A stretch of DNA of 26,103 nucleotides from Chitinophagaceae bacterium (GCA_020846105.1 JADLEN010000133.1:1-26103); one strand, 5' to 3'; positions 8,381 through 16,058 are shown, numbered from the stretch's first letter. Translations and numbers: made by a program. Notes: generated by a model from the sequence alone, not told the origin.

Positions 8381-8846
8381 CGAAAGTCCAAAGCTGGAAA
8401 ACGATTTTAAGGAATTTGTAGAACTATGTAATAAATACGAAGTTCGATATTTAGTCATTGGTGGTTTTGCAGTAAGTGTTCACGGTTACCCAAGAGGAAC
8501 AAAAGATTTAGATATTTGCATACAATCTTCAGAAGATAATGCAAAAAAGATGGTAGATATATTGAAGGAGTTTGGCTTCGCTTCATTAAACCTGACAAAA
8601 GAAGATTTTTTGAAGAAGGGACTTTTTACCCAATTGGGATATGAGCCAGTAAGGATAGATATTATGAACGATATTGACGGGATTGATTATGAAGTAGCTT
8701 GGGAAAATAAAAGAACAATAAATTATGAAGGCTTTCTTATTCATTTTATTGGTTACAATGAATTATTGCGAATGAAAGCACTCGCCGGAAGACCTCAGGA
8801 TATTGCGGACATTGCAAAACTAAAAGCAAGAAACAAAGGAAAATGA
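8367..8846 (+). CDS. Nucleotidyltransferase (AbiEii/DUF6036-like), candidate toxin
   Basis: This 159-residue protein has a nucleotidyltransferase fold signature: VIGGFAVSVHG (Gly32-Gly33), then Asp47-x-Asp49 in TKDLDI as metal ligands, and a third likely acidic residue Asp98 in VRIDIM. Near the end is 'RPQDIADIAKLKA', the Arg/Asp helix seen in AbiEii/DUF6036 proteins. Such enzymes can transfer nucleotides to RNA or protein targets, and some act as toxins. The catalytic residues appear intact. It overlaps the small ORF upstream by 14 nt and nuoE downstream by 4 nt (ATGA), so it is embedded in nuo translation. The toxin role is inference. Confidence 0.75.
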   Translation: MKKSNESPKLENDFKEFVELCNKYEVRYLVIGGFAVSVHGYPRGTKDLDICIQSSEDNAKKMVDILKEFGFASLNLTKEDFLKKGLFTQLGYEPVRIDIMNDIDGIDYEVAWENKRTINYEGFLIHFIGYNELLRMKALAGRPQDIADIAKLKARNKGK

Positions 8847-9337
8847 TACAATTTTCACAAGAAAGATTAGCGAAAGCGCAAGAAATCATTACACGCTACC
8901 CCGAAGGGAAGCAGAAAAGTGCATTGATACCAATTTTGCATTTGGCACAAGAAGAATTTGGTGGATGGCTTGACGTTCCCGTAATGGATTATGTGGCAAG
9001 CATTCTGAGCATCAAGCCTATCGAGGTATATGAAGTAGCTACTTTTTATACGATGTTCAATATGAAGCCTGTGGGCAAATATGTGCTCGAAGTATGCCAA
9101 ACTGGCCCTTGTATGGTAAGTGGTAGTGACAAAATTATTGACCATATAAAAAATAAATTGGGCATCAAAGCTGGGGAAACAACTGAGGATGGATTGTTTA
9201 CACTTAAGCCTGCCGAGTGCCTTGGTGCTTGTGGCTATGCACCGATGATGCAACTAGGAAAGCATTACAGAGAGCATTTGACCACTGAAAAAGTAGATGC
9301 GATAATAGAAGAATTGAGAGCAGCAGCAAAAAATTAA
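8843..9337 (+). CDS. nuoE: NADH-quinone oxidoreductase subunit E
   Basis: This 164-residue thioredoxin-like [2Fe-2S] subunit of the NADH-oxidising module binds cluster N1a. The ligands are Cys85 and Cys90 (CQTGPC) and Cys126 and Cys130 (CLGAC). The helical N-terminus with 'YPEGKQKSALIPILHLAQEE' is typical. Its start codon overlaps the stop of the nucleotidyltransferase gene, so its translation is probably coupled to a non-complex-I gene. Downstream, three unrelated genes separate it from nuoF, its direct partner in the enzyme. Confidence 0.96.
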   Translation: MIQFSQERLAKAQEIITRYPEGKQKSALIPILHLAQEEFGGWLDVPVMDYVASILSIKPIEVYEVATFYTMFNMKPVGKYVLEVCQTGPCMVSGSDKIIDHIKNKLGIKAGETTEDGLFTLKPAECLGACGYAPMMQLGKHYREHLTTEKVDAIIEELRAAAKN

Positions 9338-9341
9338 AAAT

Positions 9342-10592
9342 ATGAGCAACAAAATGAGGCCGGAGAGTTTAATGATGTCTTATGGATACAAGCCAGAATT
9401 GTCTGAAGGAGCAATAAAATGCCCTATTTTTCAGACTTCTACTTTTGTGTTCCGTAGTGCTGAGGAAGGAAAAGCCTTTTTCGAAGTAGCTTATGGGCAT
9501 CGTCCGAAAAACGAAAATGAAGAATTAGGGCTCATTTATAGCAGAATTAATAATCCTGATTTAGAAATTCTTGAAAACAGATTGACACTTTGGGATGAGG
9601 CAGAAGAATGTGCTGTTTTTGAAAGTGGAATGGCAGCCATCACCACGGTAATGCTTGAGTTTTTGAAACCAGGCGATTGTGTATTGATTAGCAGTCCGTT
9701 ATATGGTGGGAGCGATCATTTTGTACGGAAAGTTTTGCCAAAATATGGCATTAATAGCCTGACCTTTAAGTTAGGTCAAACAAAAGAAGAAATTATTGAG
9801 TTGGTGAATAATGCAGGAATGGCTGATAAGCTAGCATTAATTCACATTGAAACTCCAGCAAACCCAACCAACGTGTTGGTGGACATAGAAATGACCAAAA
9901 GAATTGCAGAGCATTTCTCGACCGAAGAAAAACCTGTTTATTTGGCTGTCGATAATACGTATATGGGTCCGCTTTGGCAACACCCATTGAAGCACGGTGC
10001 TGATTTGGTGCTGTACTCAGCTACCAAATATATTGGTGGTCATAGCGATGTTATTGCTGGTGCTTGTTTGGGTTCAAAAGCCTTAATGGCTCGTGTAAAA
10101 GGTTTGCGCACTTTTTTAGGAAATATGGCTAGCCCCAATACGGGATGGTTATTGATGCGTAGCCTTGAGACGTTGAAGGCTAGGATGGATATACAATCAG
10201 GTAATGCAAACAAGGTTGCAGCATTTTTGAATGAGCACCCAAAAGTAGAAAAAGTATATTTCTTGGGTAATCTTACCGAAGCCGATGGTGCTCAATTTGA
10301 TATTCGCAATAGACAATGCCTGAGCAATGGGGGAATGATATCTTTTGATGTGATTGGCGGTGAAAAAGAGGCATTTAAATTTTTGAATTCTTTGAAATTA
10401 ATCAAACTTGCAGTGAGCTTGGGCGGTACAGAAAGCCTTGCCGAGCACCCCGCAACAATGACCCACGTAGATGTGGATGTAGAATTGAGAAACGAATTGA
10501 AAGTTACAGGCAAAATGGTTCGTTTATCTGTAGGTGTAGAGTATTATGAAGATCTGATAAGTGATATTAGTCAGGCATTAGATAGTATTTAA
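9342..10592 (+). CDS. Cystathionine gamma-synthase/methionine gamma-lyase family PLP enzyme
   Basis: This 416-residue cytoplasmic fold-type I PLP enzyme acts on sulfur amino acids or related O-acyl homoserines. Visible are Tyr66 and Arg68 in YSRINNP (PLP phosphate contacts from the partner subunit), the SGMAAI loop, Tyr121 in PLYGG (ring stacking), Asp204 in AVDNTY, and Lys229 in SATKYIGGHSD as the Schiff-base lysine. Length is normal. The motifs do not settle whether it is a synthase, gamma-lyase or sulfhydrylase, so no symbol is given. It lies 4 nt after nuoE and 3 nt before the SRPBCC gene, so it is transcribed with nuo although unrelated to complex I. Confidence 0.88.
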   Translation: MSNKMRPESLMMSYGYKPELSEGAIKCPIFQTSTFVFRSAEEGKAFFEVAYGHRPKNENEELGLIYSRINNPDLEILENRLTLWDEAEECAVFESGMAAITTVMLEFLKPGDCVLISSPLYGGSDHFVRKVLPKYGINSLTFKLGQTKEEIIELVNNAGMADKLALIHIETPANPTNVLVDIEMTKRIAEHFSTEEKPVYLAVDNTYMGPLWQHPLKHGADLVLYSATKYIGGHSDVIAGACLGSKALMARVKGLRTFLGNMASPNTGWLLMRSLETLKARMDIQSGNANKVAAFLNEHPKVEKVYFLGNLTEADGAQFDIRNRQCLSNGGMISFDVIGGEKEAFKFLNSLKLIKLAVSLGGTESLAEHPATMTHVDVDVELRNELKVTGKMVRLSVGVEYYEDLISDISQALDSI

Positions 10593-10595
10593 ACA

Positions 10596-11003
10596 ATGGC
10601 TTTGACTATAAAAACAGAAAAATTGCTCCCTGCATCACCCACACAAGTGATGCAAATGCTCACAGAGCAAGCAGAAATTGAGAAATGGAGTGGAGAGGAA
10701 ACAGTGTTTGATGCGAAAGTAGGAGGGAAAGTAAGCTTATTTGGCGGCTGGATGAATGGTGAAGTAAAAGAAATTAGCGATAGCAAATTGACTTATACTT
10801 GGCGAACAGCAGAATGGTTGGCTGATGTAGCAGACTCTATCGTTGCTTTCGATTTGATGAAAGATGGCGACCAAACAAAATTGATTTTGGAGCATAGTAA
10901 TTTGCCGAACGAAGACGAAGTAAAAAGTCATAAGCAGGGTTGGGAAGACTTTTTTTTCACCCCGCTCGAAGATTATCTGATGGTAAAATACAATGCAGAT
11001 TAA
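10596..11003 (+). CDS. SRPBCC (AHSA1-like) domain protein
   Basis: This 135-residue soluble protein has the SRPBCC/START-like pattern: an N-terminal strand, a 'PASPTQVMQMLTE' helix, 'EIEKWSG', a 'VGGKVSLFGGWMNGEV' hairpin, 'KLTYTWR', and a long C-terminal helix with 'GWEDFFFTPLEDYL'. Members bind hydrophobic ligands or resemble the Hsp90 activator Aha1 C-terminal domain; the specific role here is unknown. It follows the PLP enzyme by 3 nt and overlaps the next gene by 11 nt, so the three form a tight unit within nuo. Confidence 0.8.
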   Translation: MALTIKTEKLLPASPTQVMQMLTEQAEIEKWSGEETVFDAKVGGKVSLFGGWMNGEVKEISDSKLTYTWRTAEWLADVADSIVAFDLMKDGDQTKLILEHSNLPNEDEVKSHKQGWEDFFFTPLEDYLMVKYNAD

Positions 11004-11430
11004 AAGTTCTTTATTATTTGTTTTTTTGCTGTGTTTTTCGAGCATTGCGCTAGCACAACAAAAAGACAGCCTCGGTTTGACCAACATCGTGCTTTCGCTC
11101 AACAAAGCTTTGATACAAAAAGACGAAAGGGCTATTAAAAGAATGGTGAGCAAACGTATCAAATTCGCCCACTCGAATGGTTGGATAGAAACGAGGAAAG
11201 AGATGGTGGATAATTTGTACAACGGTACGCTGAGCTATATTGAAATTAAGTTGCGCGAAATCAACATTTCGATAAATGAAAATGTAGGAATTGTGCAGAG
11301 CAAAGGAAAATATACTGTGATGATGAAAGAACATCTGTACGATTTTGACTTGAAAGCCACCCAAGTGTGGCAATGGAAGCGAGGGAAATGGATATTGATG
11401 GCGCGGCAGAGTGTGAAGATTGAACAATAA
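10993..11430 (+). CDS. Secreted NTF2-like (DUF4440-type) protein
   Basis: This 145-residue protein has an N-terminal signal peptide (KSSLLFVFLLCFSSIALAQ, cleavage after about residue 22), so it is exported. The mature part reads as a SnoaL/DUF4440-type NTF2 fold: an initial helix 'LNKALIQKDERAIKRMV', 'ETRKEMVDNLYNG', then strands ending in 'ATQVWQWKRGKWILMARQSVKI'. Such domains can be enzymes or binding modules and no catalytic set is obvious. It overlaps the SRPBCC gene by 11 nt, and nuoF begins 51 nt later. Confidence 0.75.
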   Translation: MQIKSSLLFVFLLCFSSIALAQQKDSLGLTNIVLSLNKALIQKDERAIKRMVSKRIKFAHSNGWIETRKEMVDNLYNGTLSYIEIKLREINISINENVGIVQSKGKYTVMMKEHLYDFDLKATQVWQWKRGKWILMARQSVKIEQ

Positions 11431-11481
11431 ATTTTAGAAAGAATAAAAGGCAGTAATTGCTTTTTCAAATCATATTTTGAG

Positions 11482-12828
11482 ATGAAATTATTATTAGAAA
11501 ACGCCCACGTTGAGGGCATCCGTTATTACGAAGCCTACCGCAAAACCGGTGGTTATCGTGCTTTGGAGAAAGCGCTTAAAATGACACCCGAAGAATTGGT
11601 AGAAGAGGTGAAGAAGAGTGGCTTACGTGGTAGAGGTGGTGCCGGTTTCCCTACAGGATTGAAATGGAGCTTTCTCGCAAAACCAGAAGGCGTGCCCCGC
11701 CATTTGGTGGTGAACGCCGATGAGAGCGAGCCGGGCACTTTTAAAGACCGCTACTTGATGGAGTTTTTGCCCCACTTGTTTATCGAGGGAATGATTATTT
11801 CTTCTTTTGCTTTGGGTAGCAATGTTTCTTATGTCTATATCCGTGGCGAATACGCTTGGATTCCCGATATTCTGGAGCAAGCTATTGCCGAAGCCAAAGC
11901 AAATGGCTGGTTGGGTAAAAACATTTTAGGAACAGGCTTTGATTGTGAAATATATGTTCATCGCGGTGCCGGCGCTTATATCTGCGGCGAGGAAACGGCA
12001 TTGATAGAAAGTCTTGAAGGCAAGCGTGGCAACCCACGTATCAAGCCACCATTCCCCGCGATACAGGGTGTGTGGATGCGCCCAACGGTGGTAAATAATG
12101 TTGAAACGATTGCCGCTGTTGTACCCATCATCAATATGGGTGGCGAAGAATATGGCAAGATTGGTGTTGGTCGCTCAACAGGAACAAAATTAATGTCAGC
12201 CTGTGGCAATCTTAAACGCCCTGGCGTGTATGAAATTCCCTTCGACCTTTCGGTAGAAGAATTTATTTTCGGCGACGAATGGTGCCAAGGTATCGCAAAT
12301 GGCAAAAAATTGAAAGCTTGTATTCCTGGCGGTTCTTCAGTGCCTATATTGCCTGCAAATCTTTTGCTCAAAACGGCAAAAGGTGAAACCCGATATATGA
12401 ATTACGAAAGTCTTTCGGATGGTGGATTTCAAACAGGTTCTATGCTGGGTTCAGGTGGATTTATAGTTTTAGACGAAGACCAATGTGTGGTGCGCCATAC
12501 AATGACATTAGCGCATTTTTATATGCACGAAAGCTGCGGACAATGTAGCCCTTGCCGCGAAGGAACAGGATGGATGTACCGGGTGTTGAAAAATATTGAA
12601 AACGGAAAAGGCAAGATGGAAGATATCTACTTGCTTTGGGATATACAACGTAGAATAGAAGGCAATACGATTTGTCCGTTGGGCGATGCAGCGGCTTGGC
12701 CAGTTGCAGCTGCCATTAGGCATTTCCGCGACGAGTTTGAATGGCACGTGTTGAACCCCGAAGAGAGCCAAACAAGAAATTTTGGATTAGCGCATTATGC
12801 AAATCCTTTGGAAGTGGTGAGTGCATAA
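11482..12828 (+). CDS. nuoF: NADH-quinone oxidoreductase subunit F
   Basis: This 448-residue subunit oxidises NADH with FMN. The FMN/NADH loops are visible as GLRGRGGAGFPTGLKW (47-62) and NADESEPGTFKDR (78-90), with 'GAGAYICGEETALIESLEG' (163-180). The N3 [4Fe-4S] ligands are Cys352, Cys355 and Cys358 (CGQCSPC) and Cys398 (TICPLGD). Length is normal. Directly after its stop come the CGCAAAGA/CGCAACGA repeats and the broken GxxExxY gene. Confidence 0.97.
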   Translation: MKLLLENAHVEGIRYYEAYRKTGGYRALEKALKMTPEELVEEVKKSGLRGRGGAGFPTGLKWSFLAKPEGVPRHLVVNADESEPGTFKDRYLMEFLPHLFIEGMIISSFALGSNVSYVYIRGEYAWIPDILEQAIAEAKANGWLGKNILGTGFDCEIYVHRGAGAYICGEETALIESLEGKRGNPRIKPPFPAIQGVWMRPTVVNNVETIAAVVPIINMGGEEYGKIGVGRSTGTKLMSACGNLKRPGVYEIPFDLSVEEFIFGDEWCQGIANGKKLKACIPGGSSVPILPANLLLKTAKGETRYMNYESLSDGGFQTGSMLGSGGFIVLDEDQCVVRHTMTLAHFYMHESCGQCSPCREGTGWMYRVLKNIENGKGKMEDIYLLWDIQRRIEGNTICPLGDAAAWPVAAAIRHFRDEFEWHVLNPEESQTRNFGLAHYANPLEVVSA

Positions 12829-12833
12829 TTTCA

Positions 12834-12869
12834 CGCAAAGACGCAAAGAAGACGCAACGACGCAACGAA
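12834..12869 (+). repeat. Left arm of the GxxExxY cassette: tandem CGCAA(A/C)GA units
   Basis: Four 8-nt units of the form CGCAAAGA or CGCAACGA lie in a row directly after nuoF, with a 3-nt spacer after the second. The last part, CGCAACGACGCAACGAA (12853-12869), is the reverse complement of 13306-13323 apart from one extra C, so the two arms bracket the GxxExxY gene as an inverted repeat. Confidence 0.8.
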
Positions 12870-12898
12870 TTTTGTGATGTTTTTAGGGTAACGACATA

Positions 12899-13288
12899 AT
12901 GGATCTATTTATGGATGAAAATGAAATTGCCAAGCTTGTTTTGGATGTTGCGTTTAAAATCCATAAATAATATGGACCAGGGTTGTTTGAAAGCGTTTAT
13001 GAAGAAATTTTTATGTACGAATGGAATAAGTTGGGAATTCCTATTTTAAGACAACACCCAATACCATTAATACACGAAACGATTAAACTAGAGGCAGGCT
13101 TTAGAGCAGATTTTATTATTGATAGAAAAGTAATTATTGAATTAAAAAGTGTTGAAATATTAGCTGACGTTCATTATAAACAGGTTTTGACTTATCTCAA
13201 ACTGACAAAATTGAAACTTGGGCTTTTAATTAATTTCAATACTTCATATTTAAAAGACGGAATACACAGGATTGCAAACAACCTTTAA
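12899..13288 (+). pseudogene. GxxExxY protein (PD-(D/E)XK nuclease superfamily), broken by an in-frame stop
   Basis: The frame from ATG 12899 (or ATG 12911) gives 'MDENEIAKLVLDVAFKIHK', then TAA at 12968-12970. It continues in the same frame with YGPGLFESVYEE, which contains the GxxExxY motif, then 'LEAGFRADFIIDRKVIIELK' and an end 'GLLINFNTSYLKDGIHRI'. The putative nuclease residues (the Glu of GxxExxY, the Asp of FRADFII, Glu and Lys of IELK) are all present, and length without the stop is normal for the family (about 129 residues). The single nonsense codon replaces what is normally a Glu/Thr/Asn-type codon before (Y/L)GPG. Restart at TTG 12983 would lose the first helix and GPG. It is flanked by inverted CGCAACGA-type arms. 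Confidence 0.85.
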
Positions 13289-13292
13289 TTTT

Positions 13293-13325
13293 TGCGACGT
13301 TGCGCTTCGTTGCGCTCGTTGCGAG
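13293..13325 (+). repeat. Right arm of the GxxExxY cassette: CGTTGCG units
   Basis: Several TTGCG/CGTTGCG units lie between the GxxExxY stop and nuoG. TTCGTTGCGCTCGTTGCG (13306-13323) is the reverse complement of 12853-12869 except for one inserted C. The arm ends 15 nt before the nuoG ATG, so the cassette edge supplies part of the nuoG leader. Confidence 0.78.
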
Positions 13326-13340
13326 CAATAAAGCAGAAAA

Positions 13341-14441
13341 ATGGCTGAAGTACAGAACATAAAAGTAACAATAGACAACATCACCGTAGAAGTGCCAATG
13401 GGTACTACTATTTTAGAAGCTGCGCGCAAAGTAGGTGGCGAGGTTGCACCCCCAACAATGTGCTATTACAGCCATCTAAAAGGGAGTGGTGGAAAATGCC
13501 GCACTTGCTTGGTAGAGGTGAGCAAAGGTTCTGAAAAAGACCCACGCCCAATGCCTAAATTAGTGGCAAGCTGCCGCACTGGTGCGATGGACGGAATGGA
13601 AGTGAAAAGTATGACTTCGGAAAAAGTGATCGATGCACGAAACGGTGTTACCGAATTTTTGTTGCTCAATCATCCGCTGGATTGTCCTGTTTGCGACCAA
13701 GCCGGCGAATGTCATTTGCAAGACCTCAGCTACGAAAACGGAACAGAGGCTACGCGTACTACCTTTGAGCGCCGCACATTTGAACCCGAAGATATTGGAC
13801 CCAACATACAGCTACATATGAATCGCTGTATTATGTGCTTCCGTTGTGTATTTGCCGCCGAGCAATTGACCGATTATCGCGAACACGGAATCCTTGATAG
13901 AGGTGAGCACGCGCGTATCAGTACTTGTATTTCCAAATCACTCGACCACGATTTTATTGGCAATGTAATTGACGTTTGCCCCGTAGGTGCACTTACAGAT
14001 AAAACATTTAGATTCAAACAACGTGTATGGTTTACAAAGCCTATGGACGCACATTGTGCCTGCACAAAATGTAGTGGCGAAGTACGTCTTTGGATGCGCG
14101 GCGACGAAGTATATCGGGTAACGGCTCGCAAAGACGAATGGGGCGAAGTGGCAATTGCAAGTAATGGCAAGCCAGGTTGGATTTGCAACGAATGTCGTTT
14201 CGAAAAGAAAAAAGCAAGTGATTGGGTAATCGAAGGTCCAAGCAATATTAGCCGCCACAGTGTTATTTCACAAGGGCATTACAACAAAACCGTTCACGAA
14301 CCACAAATTGGATTACTTGCAGAGGTAATAGGCAAGCAACCCATAATGAAGATGGACATCCACGATGTGAGTGATGTGAACAAACCGAATGTGCATTTGA
14401 GCCAGATTGACGGTCCCGCACATTCTGAGGATTTTAAATAA
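13341..14441 (+). CDS. nuoG: NADH-quinone oxidoreductase subunit G, short form without the large molybdopterin-type domain
   Basis: At 366 residues this is far shorter than the roughly 700-900 of classic NuoG. Cluster ligands are visible for N1b [2Fe-2S] (Cys41, 53, 56, 78), N5 (His111, Cys115, 118, 124 in HPLDCPVCDQAGEC), and N6a/N4-type (Cys163, 166, 169 in RCIMCFRC, with Cys213 in VCPVG). After these comes a small CACTKC (239-244) and CNEC (282-285) segment resembling the Molybdop_Fe4S4 zinc-ribbon-like domain. The long catalytic-type domain is absent and the gene ends cleanly. I recall short NuoG forms in Bacteroidota, so this is probably the natural form rather than a truncation. Confidence 0.93.
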   Translation: MAEVQNIKVTIDNITVEVPMGTTILEAARKVGGEVAPPTMCYYSHLKGSGGKCRTCLVEVSKGSEKDPRPMPKLVASCRTGAMDGMEVKSMTSEKVIDARNGVTEFLLLNHPLDCPVCDQAGECHLQDLSYENGTEATRTTFERRTFEPEDIGPNIQLHMNRCIMCFRCVFAAEQLTDYREHGILDRGEHARISTCISKSLDHDFIGNVIDVCPVGALTDKTFRFKQRVWFTKPMDAHCACTKCSGEVRLWMRGDEVYRVTARKDEWGEVAIASNGKPGWICNECRFEKKKASDWVIEGPSNISRHSVISQGHYNKTVHEPQIGLLAEVIGKQPIMKMDIHDVSDVNKPNVHLSQIDGPAHSEDFK

Positions 14442-14448
14442 TTAATTA

Positions 14449-14880
14449 TTGAAAAAGATTTTGATGGCAGCGGTGGTTCTGATTTTTGCGAATAATTATT
14501 TATTTGCTCAAAATATTTTAGAAATGAAAAATTCAGTTGACAGTACTTATGGATATTTAATTAATAATCCGATTAAAATAAAACAAGGAAATAGAAACAA
14601 AACTACTGAAAGGGTAAAGCTGTTTTTTGATTATTTAAGAACTTTTGATGGGCAAAAATTGCTATTGCTGTGGATTGAATCTCATCAAAATCCAAATTTT
14701 AATTCAAAAAAACGGACATTAAAATACAGAACAGGAATGCCTGTAAACGGGAATCTTGGTTTATTAGACAAATTTGTTTTTATCACCGAAAAAACTAAAG
14801 ATACACTAGGCTTGTTTGTTGATGTTTATAATAAAAGTACGATTGAAATACCCATAGGGTTAAAAATAGAGACGAAATAA
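14449..14880 (+). CDS. Small secreted protein of unknown function inside nuo
   Basis: This 143-residue product starts at TTG 14449, 7 nt after the nuoG stop. The TTG is preferred because it gives MKKILMAAVVLIFANNYLFAQ, a proper signal peptide with lysines. The next ATG (14464) would remove both lysines. The mature part (about 120 residues) has no Cys, is basic, and contains 'FFDYLRTFDGQKLLLLWIES' and a strand-rich C-terminal half; I do not recognise a family. It is AT-rich compared with its nuo neighbours. Exported to periplasm or envelope, it is unlikely to be a complex I subunit. Confidence 0.65.
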   Translation: MKKILMAAVVLIFANNYLFAQNILEMKNSVDSTYGYLINNPIKIKQGNRNKTTERVKLFFDYLRTFDGQKLLLLWIESHQNPNFNSKKRTLKYRTGMPVNGNLGLLDKFVFITEKTKDTLGLFVDVYNKSTIEIPIGLKIETK

Positions 14881-14962
14881 AATTTAGACTTCAAGAAATA
14901 TTGAATTCAAAAAGAATAGATAACACGAATTAATTTTTACGAACTAATTACATTTGCGCACA

Positions 14963-16033
14963 ATGATTTTATTAGAAATAGATTGGTTTTTTATACTGAG
15001 CAAAGGCGGGCTCATTATGGCAATTATCCTTACCTCCTTTGGGGTAGCGGCGTATGCCACTTGGGGCGAGCGAAAAGTAGCTGCAGTGATGCAAGATCGT
15101 TACGGGCCCAATCGTGCCGGTCCTTTCGGATTGTTGCAACCTTTGGCCGATGGTTTGAAACTCTTTATGAAGGAGGAAATTATCCCCACAAATTCAAGTA
15201 AATTTCTCTTTTTGCTTGCGCCATTTTTGTTTATGCTTACCGCATTAATGACGAGTGCAGTAATTCCTTGGGGTCCCGATATTCCATTGGCGGATGGTGG
15301 TTTTTTTGCTTTGCAAGTAGCCGATGTCAATATCGGAATTCTTTTTGTTTTTGGCGTGGTAAGTATAGGTGTATATGGTGCAATGCTTGGTGGATGGGCT
15401 TCTAACAATAAGTTTTCTTTGCTCAGTGCTATCCGTTCGGCTTCACAATCTATCTCTTACGAGTTGGCGATGGGCATCAGCCTTATTGCACTGATAATGC
15501 TCAGTGGTTCGCTTTCTTTACGCGATATTGCACAGCAGCAGCACGGCTTTTGGGATAACGGTTATTTCACTTGGAATTTTTTCAAACAACCATTAGGCTT
15601 TCTTATTTTCTTTGTTTGTTCTATGGCAGAAATGAATCGCGCGCCTTTTGACTTGGCAGAATGTGATTCGGAATTGAATATGGGTTATCATCTCGAGTAT
15701 TCTTCAATGAAATTAGGATTGTTCCTTTTTGCAGAGTATATCAATATGTTTATTGGTTCGGCGGTGATGGTGACGCTTTATTTCGGAAGTTATAATTTCC
15801 CCGGAATGGACGCACTTGCAGCATCAGTTTCTCCAGTCATTTTTGCGCTAATTTGTGTGGGTGTCTTTTTTGCAAAAGTCACTGGTATGATTTTGTTCAT
15901 TATGTTTATCCGTTGGACTTTGCCACGTTTTCGCTACGACCAATTGATGAACCTCGGTTGGAAATCATTAATACCATTGGCACTATTTAATATGCTACTT
16001 ACCGGAGCTTTAATGCTTTGGGTTTTTAAATAA
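14963..16033 (+). CDS. nuoH: NADH-quinone oxidoreductase subunit H
   Basis: This 356-residue membrane subunit joins the peripheral and membrane arms at the quinone tunnel. It has about eight to nine hydrophobic segments. Conserved loops are 'ERKVAAVMQDRYGPNRAGPF' near the N-terminus, 'LADGLKLFMKEEIIP', 'AEMNRAPFDLAECDSELNMG' with the acidic cluster, and 'RWTLPRFRYDQLMNLGWK' near the end. The ATG at 14963 is preferred to a TTG three codons earlier. It begins the uninterrupted H-to-N block, 82 nt after the inserted secreted-protein gene. Confidence 0.96.
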   Translation: MILLEIDWFFILSKGGLIMAIILTSFGVAAYATWGERKVAAVMQDRYGPNRAGPFGLLQPLADGLKLFMKEEIIPTNSSKFLFLLAPFLFMLTALMTSAVIPWGPDIPLADGGFFALQVADVNIGILFVFGVVSIGVYGAMLGGWASNNKFSLLSAIRSASQSISYELAMGISLIALIMLSGSLSLRDIAQQQHGFWDNGYFTWNFFKQPLGFLIFFVCSMAEMNRAPFDLAECDSELNMGYHLEYSSMKLGLFLFAEYINMFIGSAVMVTLYFGSYNFPGMDALAASVSPVIFALICVGVFFAKVTGMILFIMFIRWTLPRFRYDQLMNLGWKSLIPLALFNMLLTGALMLWVFK

Positions 16034-16058
16034 ATCATTTTTAGAAGAATAGAGGAAA

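Noticed and set aside
10737..11222. 161-residue minus-strand ORF opposite the SRPBCC and NTF2-like genes
   Set aside because: Antisense to two well-supported genes and without family pattern.
12834..12869. Possible CRISPR-like repeat
   Set aside because: The 8-mers are adjacent without spacers and mirrored on the far side of one gene, so they fit cassette arms, not a CRISPR array.
14949..14956. TAnnTTTG match (TACATTTG) just before nuoH
   Set aside because: No TTG at the right distance upstream, and it would put the start of transcription at or within the nuoH start codon; noted only as a possible leaderless promoter.
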